From Mesorhizobium sp. (GTDB lineage Bacteria > Pseudomonadota > Alphaproteobacteria > Rhizobiales > Rhizobiaceae), in assembly GCA_004020645.1 (NCBI GenBank), contig SAQL01000001.1, positions 151,176-215,175 on the forward strand: a stretch of 64,000 nt of DNA. Reading direction: 5' to 3'. Of this stretch, positions 37,840 through 48,108 are shown one piece after another. Both the position numbers and the translations under genes were made by a program. How positions within the stretch are numbered: the first letter of the stretch is position 1; every line of letters starts with the position of its first letter. The notes below the pieces were generated by a model, which was given only the letters and a program-made list of their open reading frames with translations, searched no databases and was not told where the DNA came from.

Positions 37840-38562
37840 ATGACGGTGAAGCCCCTCTACCGACGTGTCTTGCTGAAAGCGTCGGGCGAAGCGTTGATGG
37901 GCGAGCAGCATTTCGGCATCGACGTGTCGGTAGTCGATCGCATTGCCGCCGACATCGCCGAGGCCCGCGTCCTGGGCATCGAAGTCGGCGTCGTCATCGG
38001 CGGTGGCAACATCTTTCGTGGCGTGGCCGTTGCTTCCAAGGGAGGTGACCGGGTCACCGGTGACCACATGGGCATGCTCGCCACCGTCATCAACTCGCTG
38101 GCGCTGCGCACTTCGCTGAACAAGATCGGCGTCGACGCGGTGGTGCTGTCGGCAATCGCCATGCCTGAGCTTTGCGAGAGCTTTTCGCAGCGCCAGGCGA
38201 CCGCCTACATGAACCAGGGCAAGGTTGTCATCTTCGCCGGCGGCACCGGCAATCCGTTCTTCACCACCGATTCGGCCGCGGCGCTGCGCGCGGCGGAAAT
38301 CGGCGCCGACGCACTGTTCAAGGGCACTCAGGTTGACGGCGTCTATTCGGCCGATCCCAAGAAGGACCCAAACGCGACACGCTTTGAGCGCATCAGCCAT
38401 GGCGAAGTCATAAAACGCGGTCTTTCGATCATGGATACGGCCGCGATTGCACTTGCGCGCGAAAACAACATTCCGATAATCGTCTATTCAATCCACGAGA
38501 AGGGTGGTTTCGGTGATATTCTGAGGGGCGGCGGCCGTTGCACGGTCGTCACGGACGACTGA
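37840..38562 (+). CDS. pyrH: Uridylate kinase
   Basis: A 240-residue amino-acid-kinase-fold enzyme phosphorylating UMP to UDP. Motifs include RVLLKASGEALMG at the start, GVVIGGGNIFRG, GDHMGMLATVINSLAL, VIFAGGTGNPFFTTDSAAALRA and DGVYSADPKKDP. The ATG at 37840 with GAGGA upstream gives the expected N-terminus; an in-frame extension upstream has no similarity. It is in the usual rpsB-tsf-pyrH-frr order. Confidence 0.98.
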   Translation: MTVKPLYRRVLLKASGEALMGEQHFGIDVSVVDRIAADIAEARVLGIEVGVVIGGGNIFRGVAVASKGGDRVTGDHMGMLATVINSLALRTSLNKIGVDAVVLSAIAMPELCESFSQRQATAYMNQGKVVIFAGGTGNPFFTTDSAAALRAAEIGADALFKGTQVDGVYSADPKKDPNATRFERISHGEVIKRGLSIMDTAAIALARENNIPIIVYSIHEKGGFGDILRGGGRCTVVTDD

Positions 38563-38600
38563 TCGGGAGCCCGATCCCGAACCGAAGGGTTTCCAGTAGG

Positions 38601-38623
38601 CGAAAAGCGGGAACCGGTTTTCG
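38601..38623. repeat. Short palindrome related to family A core
   Basis: CGAAAAGCGG (38601-38610) and CCGGTTTTCG (38614-38623) form a 10-bp stem with one mismatch around GAA. It resembles the CCGAAAATCG/CGATTTTCGG stem of family A and lies between pyrH and frr. Confidence 0.6.
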
Positions 38624-38684
38624 GATTGAGGATTGAATACGGGGTTACCCCTGAACAGTGAACCCGGGCTAACGGGTCGAGGAG

Positions 38685-39245
38685 ATGATGATGAGTGGCG
38701 AATACGATGATCTCAAACGGCGCATGGACGGGGCGATCGCTGCGTTCAAGCACGATCTGGCTTCGCTGCGGACCGGCCGCGCTTCGAGCAACCTGCTTGA
38801 CGCGATCCAGGTGCAGGCCTACGGCACCACCATGCCGATCAACCAGGTGGCAAACGTGTCGGTGCCGGAGCCGCGCATGATTTCGGTTTCGGTCTGGGAC
38901 AAGTCGATGGTCGGTGCGGTCGATCGCGCCATCCGTGAATCCAATCTCGGCTTCAATCCGATCGTCGACGGCACCAATCTCAGAATTCCGCTGCCCGAAC
39001 TTAACGAACAGCGCCGCAAGGAGCTGGTCAAGATCTCGCATGGCTATGCCGAGAATGCGCGCATCGCCGTGCGCCACGTGCGCCGGGACGGCATGGAGTT
39101 TCTCAAAAAGGCGGAAAAGGACGGCGATATCAGCGAGGACGATCATCGCAAGCGGTCCGACCAGGTCCAAAAGCTCACGGACGAGATGATCGGCACCATC
39201 GACCATCTGCTTTCCGATAAGGAAGCAGAAATCATGCAGGTTTAA
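38685..39245 (+). CDS. frr: Ribosome recycling factor
   Basis: A 186-residue factor that splits post-termination ribosomes together with EF-G. It starts at one of three consecutive ATGs (38685, 38688 or 38691) after GGAG. Family segments are [38 protein letters not shown] and [19 protein letters not shown]. The three-helix bundle region and the C-terminus are complete. uppS follows after 29 bp. Confidence 0.98.
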   Translation: MMMSGEYDDLKRRMDGAIAAFKHDLASLRTGRASSNLLDAIQVQAYGTTMPINQVANVSVPEPRMISVSVWDKSMVGAVDRAIRESNLGFNPIVDGTNLRIPLPELNEQRRKELVKISHGYAENARIAVRHVRRDGMEFLKKAEKDGDISEDDHRKRSDQVQKLTDEMIGTIDHLLSDKEAEIMQV

Positions 39246-39274
39246 AGGTAGGTGACCGACCCGAAAGCGAGACT

Positions 39275-40006
39275 ATGACAAGCCCCGCGCATGTCGCGAT
39301 CATCATGGACGGAAACGGACGCTGGGCCAAGGCGCGCGGCCTGCCACGGCTTGCCGGCCATCGTGCCGGCGTCGAGGCGCTGCGCAACACGGTGCGCGCC
39401 GCTCCTGGCCTAGGCATCTCGTTCCTGACCGTCTACGCCTTCTCGTCGGAAAACTGGTCGCGGCCGAAGTCCGAAGTCAGCGACCTGATGGGCCTCTTGA
39501 AAATCTTCATCCGCCGCGATCTCGCCGAGCTGCACCAAAACGGCGTGCGGGTCAGGATCATCGGCGACCGGGCAGGGCTGCAGCCTGATATCAGGACGCT
39601 GCTTGAAGAGGCCGAAACGCTCACCGTCCACAACGATGCGCTGACTCTGGTTATCGCTTTCAACTATGGCGGACGCGACGAGATCGTGCGCACGGCGCGC
39701 AAGCTTGCCTCGGCGGTGGCGCGCGGCGAGCTCGACAGCGAAGCGATCACGGCCGAATCCTTTGCCGGCTCTCTCGACACCCAGGGTATTCCAGATCCGG
39801 AACTGGTCATCCGCACCAGCGGCGAGCTCAGGCTATCGAATTTCCTTCTGTGGCAAGCGGCCTATAGCGAGCTTGTCTTCCTGCCTTGCTACTGGCCCGA
39901 TTTCAGCCGCGAGCATTTGGCCGACGCAATGCGCGACTTTGCCAGTCGCGAGCGCCGTTTCGGCGGGCTTGGCGCGCAAGACGTCGCCGTGACGGCCAAG
40001 GGATGA
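39275..40006 (+). CDS. uppS: Undecaprenyl diphosphate synthase (isoprenyl transferase)
   Basis: A 243-residue cis-prenyltransferase making the C55 lipid carrier for peptidoglycan and O-antigen. The catalytic Asp12 is in [14 protein letters not shown]. Further signatures are [23 protein letters not shown] and the C-terminal [21 protein letters not shown]. The stop overlaps the cdsA start (ATGA at 40003-40006). Confidence 0.97.
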   Translation: MTSPAHVAIIMDGNGRWAKARGLPRLAGHRAGVEALRNTVRAAPGLGISFLTVYAFSSENWSRPKSEVSDLMGLLKIFIRRDLAELHQNGVRVRIIGDRAGLQPDIRTLLEEAETLTVHNDALTLVIAFNYGGRDEIVRTARKLASAVARGELDSEAITAESFAGSLDTQGIPDPELVIRTSGELRLSNFLLWQAAYSELVFLPCYWPDFSREHLADAMRDFASRERRFGGLGAQDVAVTAKG

Positions 40007-40848
40007 GCAACCTCCAGCTTCGCGTCATTTCTGCCGTCGTGCTTGCGGTCGTCACACTCGGTCTGACCTGGCTCGGCGGACTGCCCTTCCGGCTGCTTTG
40101 CGCCGCCATGACGATCCTGATCTTCTACGAGTGGACGCGAATGTGCCGCCCGGTCGCCGCCACGGGTCTTGGTTTTCTGCCCGAAGCGCTGCTTCTGGTT
40201 TTTGTCGGCGCCTTGCTCGCCGGCCTGCCGGCGTCATGGCTGCTGCTATTTGTGGCAGTGATGGTCGTTGTCACCGCGGCCGTGGCTTCGATGCGCCAGA
40301 CTTCGACGGGCCAGCCTTCGATGCATCCAACGGGACAGTGGGACGCGTCCGGCCTTGCCTATGCCGGCATTTCCGGCCTGTCACTTGCCCTTTTGCGCGA
40401 CGGCGACCATCCCGGCCTCGTCGCCATTCTGTTCCTGTTCGCGGTGGTCTGGGCGACCGACATATCAGCCTATTTCGTCGGCCGCGCTGTCGGCGGTCCG
40501 AAGCTGGCGCCATCGATCTCGCCTGGCAAGACCCAGAGCGGGGCGCTCGGCGGCGCTGTCGGCGGCGTGGTTGCCGGGCTGCTTTTGGCCGCTGCGGCCG
40601 GAGCCGGCAATCTCGCAGTGCTCGGCGTCGTTGCACTCGTGCTTTCGCTGGTCTCCCAGGCTGGCGACCTTTTCGAATCATGGGTGAAGCGCCGCCACAA
40701 CCGCAAGGATTCGGGCACGCTGATACCGGGCCACGGCGGAGTCATGGACCGGGTCGACGGGCTTGTCGCGGCGGCTTTCGCCCTGTACGTCATTGGCTGG
40801 ATTTCGGCGACCGCCGACCATCCGGCACAGGGGCTGTTTCCAGCTTGA
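40003..40848 (+). CDS. cdsA: Phosphatidate cytidylyltransferase
   Basis: A 281-residue integral membrane enzyme forming CDP-diacylglycerol from phosphatidic acid and CTP. The C-terminal CDP-DAG signature spans [20 protein letters not shown] and continues with [17 protein letters not shown]. About seven hydrophobic helices are seen. The ATG at 40003 overlaps the uppS stop. dxr, which often follows cdsA in proteobacteria, is absent and rseP follows after 116 bp. Confidence 0.95.
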   Translation: MSNLQLRVISAVVLAVVTLGLTWLGGLPFRLLCAAMTILIFYEWTRMCRPVAATGLGFLPEALLLVFVGALLAGLPASWLLLFVAVMVVVTAAVASMRQTSTGQPSMHPTGQWDASGLAYAGISGLSLALLRDGDHPGLVAILFLFAVVWATDISAYFVGRAVGGPKLAPSISPGKTQSGALGGAVGGVVAGLLLAAAAGAGNLAVLGVVALVLSLVSQAGDLFESWVKRRHNRKDSGTLIPGHGGVMDRVDGLVAAAFALYVIGWISATADHPAQGLFPA

Positions 40849-40964
40849 TCGGCATTGTTTCCGGGCCTGGTATCTTGACCTGCGCAGGATGCGCCATGGA
40901 TTCGCCTGGATTGATGCCACAGTCGCGGTACGACCGTGCTGCGGACGAATTTTGAGGACATGAG

Positions 40965-42107
40965 TTGAACGAGATTCTTCACGCGGTTTTCAGCACGGAA
41001 GGCTTTGTCCTTGGCACGCTGGTGCCGTTCCTGTTCGTGCTGACCGTAGTCGTGTTCGTCCACGAGATGGGCCATTATCTCGTCGGCCGCTGGTGCGGCA
41101 TCGGCGTAAAGGTCTTTTCGATTGGCTTCGGCCCGGAACTCATCGGCTTTAATGACAGCCATGGGACGCGCTGGAAACTCTGCGCCATTCCACTTGGCGG
41201 CTACGTCAAATTTGTCGGCGACATGAACGCCACCTCGAGCCAGCCCAGTTCCGAGGAGATCGAATCGCTGACCGATGCCGAGCGCAAGGTTGCGTTTCAC
41301 ACGCAGCCGGTCTGGAAGCGCGCGGCGACTGTGGTGGCCGGCCCGCTGTTCAATTTCCTGCTGACGATCGCCGTCTTCGCGGTGCTGTTTACCGCCTATG
41401 GCCGCCCCGTGATGGAGCCGATGGTGGCTGAAGTCACCGCCGACAGCCCAGCGGCGCAGGCCGGCATCCTGCCCGGGGACCGATTCGTCAGCGTCGACGG
41501 CAGCAAGGTCCAGACCTTCGCCGACGTCCAGCGCCGGGTCTCGGGCCGCGGCGGCGACGCCATCACCTTCGTCATGCTGCGCGACGGCAAGGAGATCACG
41601 GTTACGGCGACGCCGCGATTGATGGAACAGCAGGACGCGCTGGGCAACAAGGTCAAGGTGGCCGTGATCGGCGTCGTCAACAACCAGGAGTTCGGCCAAC
41701 CCCGCCTGATCACCTACAGCCCGGCTGGCGCACTGGCTGCCGCGGTCGAGGAAACCGGCCACATCATCCAGGGTACCGGCCAGTTCCTGCAACGTTTCGT
41801 CGTCGGTCGCGAAGACAAATGCCAGCTGGGCGGCCCAATCAAGATCGCAAAAATGTCGGGGCAGGCGGCAAAACTGGGCTTCGACTGGCTTGTGCAACTT
41901 GTTGCGCTGTTGTCGGTCGGGATCGGTATTCTCAACCTTTTGCCGATTCCTCCCCTCGACGGCGGCCATCTCCTGTTCTACGGCGTGGAGGCTGTCATTC
42001 GGCGACCGGTGTCGGAACGGATGATGGAGATGGGTTACAGGGTCGGCCTGCTTCTCGTCTTAGGCTTCATGGGGTTCGTTTTCTGGAACGACCTGTTTGG
42101 ATGCTGA
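40965..42107 (+). CDS. rseP: Site-2 zinc metalloprotease RseP
   Basis: A 380-residue intramembrane protease. The zinc motif HEMGH is at residues 33-37, and the second motif is LNLLPIPPLDGGHL near the C-terminus. One PDZ-like domain (ADSPAAQAGILPGDRFVSVDG) lies between. It should cleave membrane anti-sigma factors or remnant signal peptides. The start is a TTG at 40965, since the nearby ATG at 40960 runs into a stop after two codons; GAGGA precedes it. bamA follows. Confidence 0.94.
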   Translation: MNEILHAVFSTEGFVLGTLVPFLFVLTVVVFVHEMGHYLVGRWCGIGVKVFSIGFGPELIGFNDSHGTRWKLCAIPLGGYVKFVGDMNATSSQPSSEEIESLTDAERKVAFHTQPVWKRAATVVAGPLFNFLLTIAVFAVLFTAYGRPVMEPMVAEVTADSPAAQAGILPGDRFVSVDGSKVQTFADVQRRVSGRGGDAITFVMLRDGKEITVTATPRLMEQQDALGNKVKVAVIGVVNNQEFGQPRLITYSPAGALAAAVEETGHIIQGTGQFLQRFVVGREDKCQLGGPIKIAKMSGQAAKLGFDWLVQLVALLSVGIGILNLLPIPPLDGGHLLFYGVEAVIRRPVSERMMEMGYRVGLLLVLGFMGFVFWNDLFGC

Positions 42108-42323
42108 AATCATGAAGAAATTTGGCTTCGGCACAGCCAATGTTGAGACGCCGTTTACCATGCATGGGGATATGCGTGACGCGAAAGCCACGCAACAGGG
42201 TTAAGTAAATACAAATTAACCAGGAGCCTTGCGTGTAGGGAAAATCCGGTTAATACGGTGGGGGAATTACCGCACGTCCGGTTTTCTCGCCGTGGGGACT
42301 TCGAGAAAAGGTACAAAAGCCCG

Positions 42324-44675
42324 ATGAAGGCAGCATCCAAGTTTCTGAGCGCCGCGTCCGCGGTGGCCCTGTCCGCCGCCCTGGTCGTACCAGGTGCGCT
42401 CGCAGTGCAGTTCGTTGCCACATCGGCGGCCGAGGCCGCTGTTGTTTCAAGAGTTGAAGTCAGCGGTAATCAGCGGGTCGACGCCGACACGATCCGCAAC
42501 TACGTCACGATCAAGCCCGGTAAGCCCTTTTCCAGCTCCGATATCGACGATGCGGTCAAGGCGCTGTTCGGCACCGGGTTGTTCTCGGACGTCCAGATCA
42601 ACCAGGTCGGTTCGTCGCTGGTCATCAAGGTTTCCGAATATCAGGTCGTGAACCAGGTGCTGTTCCAGGGCAACAAGAAGCTCAAGGACAACGCCCTTGC
42701 GGCCGCGGTCCAGTTGAAGCCGCGTGGAACGTTCTCGCAGCAGGCGCTCGAAGCCGACGTCGAGGCGGTCAAGGCCGCCTACAGGCGTATCGGTCGCGAT
42801 GATGCCGCCGTGACCACCCAGATCATGGATCTCGGCGACAACCGCGTGAACGTGGTCTTCAACATCAACGAAGGCGGCCGCACGCAGATTGCCGCGATCA
42901 ATTTCGTCGGCAATAGCGCCTATTCGAGCCGTCGTCTGTCCGACGTCATCTCCACCAAGCGCTCGTCCATCCTTTCGTTCGTGCTGCGCGACGATGTCTA
43001 TGACGAAGACAAGCTGCGCGCCGACCAGGAGTTGCTGCGCCGTTTCTATTACAACCACGGCTATGCCGACTTCCAGGTGATTTCCGCGGTCGGCGAACTC
43101 GATGAGACCACCAACAAATATACGGTGACCATCACCGTGCAGGAGGGCGAGCGCTACACCTTCGGCGACGTCAGCGTCGAGAGCACGATTCCCGAGGTCG
43201 ACGCTGCATCGCTGCAGTCGGTGGTCGAGACCCGCAAGGGCGAGGTCTACAACGCCGAGGATGTCGAAGACACCATCATCGCATTGACCGAGAGGGTCGC
43301 CGGTTCCGGCTATCCCTTCGCCCAGGTGACGCCGCGCGGCGACCGCAATTTCGAGGACCGCACCATTTCGGTGGTCTATACGATCGACCAGGGCACGAAG
43401 GCCTATGTCGAACGCATCGAGATTCGCGGCAATGACCGGACACGCGACTATGTCATTCGCCGCGAATTCGACGTGAGTGAGGGCGATGCCTTCAACCAGG
43501 TTCTCATTCAGCGCGCGAAGAAACGGCTGGAAGCGCTCGATTATTTTGAGAAAGTAGAGGTTTCCACCGTGCCCGGCTCTGAGCCGGACCAGGTGGTGCT
43601 GGTAGTCGACGTGGTCGAGAAATCGACCGGCGAGTTCTCCGTCGGCGCCGGCTATTCGAGCGGTGGCGACACCGAAGGCCCATCCGTCGAAGGATCGATC
43701 TCCGAACGCAACTTCCTCGGACGCGGCCAGTTCATCAGGCTATCGGCGGGCGGCGGCAAGAATTCGCGCGACTACAGCTTCTCCTTCACCGAGCCCTATT
43801 TCCTCGGGCGGCGCATTGCCGCCGGCTTCGATATCTTCAACCGGACCAGGGAATACGACGACTATAAGAGCGAGACCCTAGGTGCGACAGTGCGCTTTGG
43901 CCTGCCGATCACCGACGACATCTCGACGCAGTTGGCGTACAATATCTCGCAGGAGAAGTATAAGCTCGACGATGGCTGCAATCCACTGGGTGGCTGCGAC
44001 ATCTCTACGGCCGTCCTGAACGGGATTGAGGAAAGCCCGTGGCTCAAGTCGTCGGTCAGTCTCGGCCTGGTCTACAACACCATCGACGACATGAAGAACC
44101 CGCATGAAGGCATCTTCGCCAATGTCGCCACGGAATTCGCCGGTCTCGGCGGCGACGCCAAATTCGTCAAGGTGACAGCGCGTGGCAGCGTCTACCAGAC
44201 ATTGTCTGAACAGCTTGATCTGGTTGGTTTGATTTCGGGCGGGGCCGGCCATATACAGGGCTACGGCAATGAGGACCTGCGCATCTTCGATCATTTCCAG
44301 AGCAGCGACCGCATGATCCGTGGCTTCGCCTATGGCGGCATTGGCCCGATCGCTGACGACGCCGACGACCATCTCGGCGGAACCACGTATTTCAATGCGT
44401 CGGCGGAAGCCCAGTTTCCAATGCCGGTCATCCCTGAGAGCTTCGGCCTGCGCGGTGCGGTATTCGCCGATGCTGCGACGCTCTATGGCAGCAAGATCGA
44501 TCCTACACTGGTCGATCAGTCGACGGTCGACATGCAGTGGCGCGCCTCTGTCGGCGTCGGCCTAATGTGGGCGTCGCCCTTTGGCCCGATCCGCATCGAC
44601 TATGCGATGCCGGTCCTCAAGGAGGACACCGACGACGTGCAGGAATTCAACTTCGGCATATCGTCCCGCTTCTAA
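42324..44675 (+). CDS. bamA: Outer membrane protein assembly factor BamA
   Basis: A 783-residue Omp85 protein that inserts beta-barrel proteins in the outer membrane. A signal peptide (residues 1 to ~38, ending near AAEAAVV) is followed by five POTRA-type repeats to about residue 400 and a C-terminal 16-strand barrel. Signatures include RVEVSGNQRVDADTIRNYV, EGERYTFGDV, the FxGxGQ-like RNFLGRGQFIRLS and a terminal aromatic FGISSRF. The ATG at 42324 was chosen because it directly precedes the signal peptide. Confidence 0.96.
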   Translation: MKAASKFLSAASAVALSAALVVPGALAVQFVATSAAEAAVVSRVEVSGNQRVDADTIRNYVTIKPGKPFSSSDIDDAVKALFGTGLFSDVQINQVGSSLVIKVSEYQVVNQVLFQGNKKLKDNALAAAVQLKPRGTFSQQALEADVEAVKAAYRRIGRDDAAVTTQIMDLGDNRVNVVFNINEGGRTQIAAINFVGNSAYSSRRLSDVISTKRSSILSFVLRDDVYDEDKLRADQELLRRFYYNHGYADFQVISAVGELDETTNKYTVTITVQEGERYTFGDVSVESTIPEVDAASLQSVVETRKGEVYNAEDVEDTIIALTERVAGSGYPFAQVTPRGDRNFEDRTISVVYTIDQGTKAYVERIEIRGNDRTRDYVIRREFDVSEGDAFNQVLIQRAKKRLEALDYFEKVEVSTVPGSEPDQVVLVVDVVEKSTGEFSVGAGYSSGGDTEGPSVEGSISERNFLGRGQFIRLSAGGGKNSRDYSFSFTEPYFLGRRIAAGFDIFNRTREYDDYKSETLGATVRFGLPITDDISTQLAYNISQEKYKLDDGCNPLGGCDISTAVLNGIEESPWLKSSVSLGLVYNTIDDMKNPHEGIFANVATEFAGLGGDAKFVKVTARGSVYQTLSEQLDLVGLISGGAGHIQGYGNEDLRIFDHFQSSDRMIRGFAYGGIGPIADDADDHLGGTTYFNASAEAQFPMPVIPESFGLRGAVFADAATLYGSKIDPTLVDQSTVDMQWRASVGVGLMWASPFGPIRIDYAMPVLKEDTDDVQEFNFGISSRF

Positions 44676-44691
44676 TCGGCGGGCAACGATA

Positions 44692-44717
44692 CTTCCGGGC
44701 CGTAGGGGGCCCGGAAG
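44692..44717 (+). terminator. Hairpin after bamA
   Basis: CTTCCGGGCC (44692-44701) pairs perfectly with GGCCCGGAAG (44708-44717) around GTAGGG, 17 bp after the bamA stop. The following bases are AAAATAATT, without a T-run, so termination efficiency is uncertain. Confidence 0.6.
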
Positions 44718-44733
44718 AAAATAATTCGACACT

Positions 44734-44835
44734 ACAGCGCCGCGCGTCCTCTTGGACGCGCAAAGGACGCTGTAGGACTTTGATTTTGCGCATGATCCTT
44801 TCCGAAAATCGATTCCGATTTTCGGGGTCATGCGC
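44734..44835 (+). repeat. Family A palindromic repeat, copy A2
   Basis: Nested stems: ACAGCG (44734-44739) with CGCTGT (44768-44773), enclosing GCGTCC/GGACGC (44744-44749, 44754-44759); and GCGCATGA (44788-44795) with TCATGCGC (44828-44835), enclosing CCGAAAATCG/CGATTTTCGG (44802-44811, 44816-44825). It ends 21 bp before the lpxD ATG, between bamA and lpxD. Confidence 0.95.
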
Positions 44836-44856
44836 TAGCTGGATATAGATCCTGGA

Positions 44857-45915
44857 ATGACCGATCCGGTGTTCTTCGCGCCATCACGCCGGTATACGGC
44901 TGGCGAAGTCGCGAATCTGACCGGCTCGGTGCTTGTCGATTCCGGCCTCTCCGATAGATCGATCGAAGCGTTGGCGCCGGCAAGCGAAGGCGGCGAGCAC
45001 GCTCTTGTCTTCGTCGATGGCAGACGCAACTTCGCGCTGATGCAATCGCTACGTGCAGCGGCGGTTCTCTGTCCCGCCGAATTTGCCGGCAAAGCGCCGG
45101 CGGGTATCGCGGTTCTGGTCCATCCGCGCCCGCAACAGGCTTTCGCGATGGTCGGACGCCTTCTTTTCCCGGCGGCCGCGACACCGGCGCCGATGACCGG
45201 CGAAACCGGTATCTCGCCGCATGCCCATATCGATCCATCGGCGCATGTCGAGGCCGGCGCGATCGTCGAGGCCGGCGCGATCATCGGCCCCCGCGCCTCC
45301 ATCGGCAGCGGAACCGTCATTGCTCCTCATGCCGTTATCGGTCCCTCCTGCCAGTTCGGCCGCGACGGCTATGTCGGTCCAGGCGCCAGCATCCAGTACG
45401 CGCTGATCGGCAACCGCGTCATCATCCATGGCGGCGCCCGCATCGGCCAGGACGGTTTTGGCTTCGTGGCCGGCGCCAAGGGCCCGGAGCGCGTACCGCA
45501 AATCGGCCGGGTCATTATCCAGGACGACGTCGAGATCGGCTCGAACACAACGGTCGATCGTGGCGCCATGTCAGACACGATCATCGGTCAAGGCACGAAG
45601 ATCGACAATCTGGTGCAGATCGCTCACAACGTCCGCATCGGCCGCAATTGCATAATCGCCGGCCTTTCGGGTATTTCCGGTTCCGTAACGGTGGGCGACA
45701 ACGTCACTATGGGTGGCGGTGTCGGTCTTGCGGATCACCTGACCGTTGGGACTGGGGCCAAGCTTGCTGCAAGAAGCGGGTTCATGAGCAACGTCCCCGC
45801 GGGCGAGATTTGGGGAGGGTACCCGGCGCAGCCGATGGCGGAGGCGATGCGGGAGATAGCGGCTCTGCGAAGACTGGCCAGGGCGCGGAAATCGGGCGAC
45901 GGGGGGAAGAGCTGA
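44857..45915 (+). CDS. lpxD: UDP-3-O-acylglucosamine N-acyltransferase
   Basis: A 352-residue left-handed beta-helix acyltransferase adding the second acyl chain in lipid A synthesis. After an N-terminal uridine-binding domain (to residue ~110), hexapeptide repeats follow: [20 protein letters not shown], then [12 protein letters not shown] and [11 protein letters not shown]. The catalytic His region [12 protein letters not shown] is intact. A family A repeat separates it from bamA, so it may carry its own leader, but fabZ follows after 1 bp, forming an operon. Confidence 0.97.
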   Translation: MTDPVFFAPSRRYTAGEVANLTGSVLVDSGLSDRSIEALAPASEGGEHALVFVDGRRNFALMQSLRAAAVLCPAEFAGKAPAGIAVLVHPRPQQAFAMVGRLLFPAAATPAPMTGETGISPHAHIDPSAHVEAGAIVEAGAIIGPRASIGSGTVIAPHAVIGPSCQFGRDGYVGPGASIQYALIGNRVIIHGGARIGQDGFGFVAGAKGPERVPQIGRVIIQDDVEIGSNTTVDRGAMSDTIIGQGTKIDNLVQIAHNVRIGRNCIIAGLSGISGSVTVGDNVTMGGGVGLADHLTVGTGAKLAARSGFMSNVPAGEIWGGYPAQPMAEAMREIAALRRLARARKSGDGGKS

Positions 45916-45916
45916 G

Positions 45917-46372
45917 ATGGTGGCGGCGACGCTCGAGGCGGTCGACATATTGGGGCTGATGAAGCTCCTGCCGCATCGTTATCCGTTCCTGATGATTGAC
46001 CGCATCATCGACATCGATGGCGACGAATCCGCTATCGGCATCAAGAACGTGACCATAAACGAGCCGCATTTCCAGGGTCATTTCCCGGATCAGCCGGTCA
46101 TGCCCGGCGTGCTGATCGTCGAGGCGATGGCGCAGACGGCCGGTGCCATCTGCATCCGCAGCCTAGGTACCGAAAAACCGTCGCTGGTCTATTTCCTGAC
46201 CATCGACAACGCCAAATTCCGTAAACCGGTCGTTCCCGGCGACCAGTTGAAGATCCATGTGAAGAAAATCAAGAAACGCGGCAACCTTCTCAAATTCGCC
46301 TGCGAGGCTCTCGTCGACGGCGTCAAAGCCGCGGAAGCCGAGATCTCGGCGATGATGGTCGCGAGCGACTGA
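45917..46372 (+). CDS. fabZ: 3-hydroxyacyl-[acyl-carrier-protein] dehydratase FabZ
   Basis: A 151-residue hot-dog-fold dehydratase of fatty acid synthesis. Catalytic His55 and Glu69 are in [20 protein letters not shown], and [14 protein letters not shown] marks the N-terminus. It sits between lpxD and lpxA, as in most proteobacteria, linking hydroxyacyl-ACP supply to lipid A. It starts 1 bp after the lpxD stop. Confidence 0.97.
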   Translation: MVAATLEAVDILGLMKLLPHRYPFLMIDRIIDIDGDESAIGIKNVTINEPHFQGHFPDQPVMPGVLIVEAMAQTAGAICIRSLGTEKPSLVYFLTIDNAKFRKPVVPGDQLKIHVKKIKKRGNLLKFACEALVDGVKAAEAEISAMMVASD

Positions 46373-46379
46373 CGATCGA

Positions 46380-47219
46380 ATGCTTATGAAAATCCAGACA
46401 GTCATCCATCCATCGTCGGTCATCGAGGCAGGCGCAAAAATCGGCGAAGGCGTCCGCATCGGGCCATTCTGCCACATCAGCGCTGACGCGGTGCTCGGTG
46501 ACCACGTCGAACTGGTCAGCCACATCTCGGTGATGGGCGCGACCACCATCGGTGCGTCGACCAAGGTCTATCCGATGGCGACACTGGGCGCGCCGCCGCA
46601 GAATACCAAGCACAAGGGCGGCCGCACTACGCTGGTCATCGGTGAGAACTGCACGATCCGCGAAGGCGTGACCATGCACCTCGGCACCGATTCCAGCCGC
46701 GGCGAGACGACGATCGGTGACAACGGCAACTTCCTTGCCTACGCCCACATCGCCCATGATTGCATTGTCGGCAAGAACGCCACCTTCGCCAATCAGGCGA
46801 CGCTGGGCGGCCATTGCGAGATCGGCGACAACGTCTATATCGGTGGTCTCAGCGCCGTTCATCAGTTTGTCCGCGTCGGCGACAATGCCTTTCTCGGCGG
46901 TTGCTCGGCATTCGTCGGCGATGTCATTCCCTACGCCATCGCCGTCGGCAATCGCGCCAGCCTTCGCGGCCTCAACATCATCGGCCTGAAGCGCGCCGGC
47001 CTGCCGCGCTCCGAGATCCACACGCTGCGCAAGGCCTACAGGGCGATCTTCGATCGCTCCCGAACCGTCGGCGAAAACATCGAGTTCGCCAAGGCGGAAT
47101 TCGCCTCGTCACCGACCGCCATGAAAATCATCGATTTCATCGCCAGTCGCGGCAAGCGGCACTATGCCGTCCCGTCGCTCAAGGCTGGCGACGGCGACGA
47201 TGCAAATGACGAAGATTGA
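46380..47219 (+). CDS. lpxA: Acyl-[acyl-carrier-protein]-UDP-N-acetylglucosamine O-acyltransferase
   Basis: A 279-residue first enzyme of lipid A synthesis. Hexapeptide repeats form a left-handed helix; the catalytic His126 is in AYAHIAHDCIVG. The C-terminal helical domain GLKRAGLPRSEIHTLRKAYR is complete. The start ATG is at 46380, and a second at 46386 gives MKIQTVIHPSS, closer to the family N-terminus. Its 3' end overlaps lpxI. Confidence 0.97.
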   Translation: MLMKIQTVIHPSSVIEAGAKIGEGVRIGPFCHISADAVLGDHVELVSHISVMGATTIGASTKVYPMATLGAPPQNTKHKGGRTTLVIGENCTIREGVTMHLGTDSSRGETTIGDNGNFLAYAHIAHDCIVGKNATFANQATLGGHCEIGDNVYIGGLSAVHQFVRVGDNAFLGGCSAFVGDVIPYAIAVGNRASLRGLNIIGLKRAGLPRSEIHTLRKAYRAIFDRSRTVGENIEFAKAEFASSPTAMKIIDFIASRGKRHYAVPSLKAGDGDDANDED

Positions 47220-48108
47220 GGCCACCCGGACCGGCCTTGATCTCGCGCCAGACGCCAAGGTCGGCATCATTGCCGGCGGCGGCAGTTTACCGGTCGAAGT
47301 CGCCAGGGCGCTTGCTGTGCAAGGCAAGCCTCTCTTCGTGGTAATAGTGGCGGGCGAGGTCGACCGCATAGCCGACTTCGACGCCTACGAGCAGGCGACG
47401 TTGAGACTGGAGGATGTCGGCTCACTGCTGCCGACGCTCAAGAATCATCATGTTACCCATTTGGTGACAGCGGGCCATATCACACGCCGCCCCAGGCTGA
47501 GCGCCATGCGGCTCAATCTCGGCCTGCTCGCCTGGGTGCCCAGCCTTCTTGTCGGTGTAACCCAAGGCGACGACACCGTGTTGAAACTGTTCGTGCGAAG
47601 GGTCGAGCGCAGCGGCATCAAGGTTGTCGGCGCCCATGAGATCGTGCCGGAATTGGTCGCGGCCGAAGGGACGCTGACCAGGGCTGCGCCGCGGAAGTCC
47701 GACTGGCGCGACATCGAAGCGGCGCATTCGGCGGCAAAGGCCATCGGCGCGCTGGATATCGGCCAGGCGGCTGTTGCGATCGGCGGCCGCGCGATCGCGC
47801 TGGAAGGCGTCGAGGGCACTGACGGATTGCTCGATCGAACAAAGCAGTTGCGCGGCCATGGCAGGCTGGCCGGCAGAACGCGCGGTGTCCTGGTCAAATG
47901 CGCCAAGCCCGGCCAGGAGTTGCGCGCCGACCTGCCCTCCATCGGCCCGCAGACGGTCGAGGCGGTGCATGCCGCCGGACTTGCCGGCATTGCCGTCGAA
48001 GCCGGTCGCTCGCTGGTTCTGGAAGGCCCCACCGTCGTCGCCCGTGCCAATGCGCTCGGTCTGTTCGTGATCGGCCTGCCTGCTGCGGAGCCGGTGCATG
48101 GCGACTGA
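47200..48108 (+). CDS. lpxI: UDP-2,3-diacylglucosamine pyrophosphatase LpxI
   Basis: A 302-residue protein of the DUF1009/LpxI family, which hydrolyses UDP-2,3-diacylglucosamine in bacteria lacking LpxH. Family segments are KVGIIAGGGSLPVEVARAL, THLVTAGHITRRP, VVGAHEIVPELVA and ALEGVEGTDGLLDR. The start overlaps the lpxA end (ATG 47200 or 47206), and the end overlaps the lpxB start. It fills the position between lpxA and lpxB. Confidence 0.95.
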   Translation: MQMTKIEATRTGLDLAPDAKVGIIAGGGSLPVEVARALAVQGKPLFVVIVAGEVDRIADFDAYEQATLRLEDVGSLLPTLKNHHVTHLVTAGHITRRPRLSAMRLNLGLLAWVPSLLVGVTQGDDTVLKLFVRRVERSGIKVVGAHEIVPELVAAEGTLTRAAPRKSDWRDIEAAHSAAKAIGALDIGQAAVAIGGRAIALEGVEGTDGLLDRTKQLRGHGRLAGRTRGVLVKCAKPGQELRADLPSIGPQTVEAVHAAGLAGIAVEAGRSLVLEGPTVVARANALGLFVIGLPAAEPVHGD

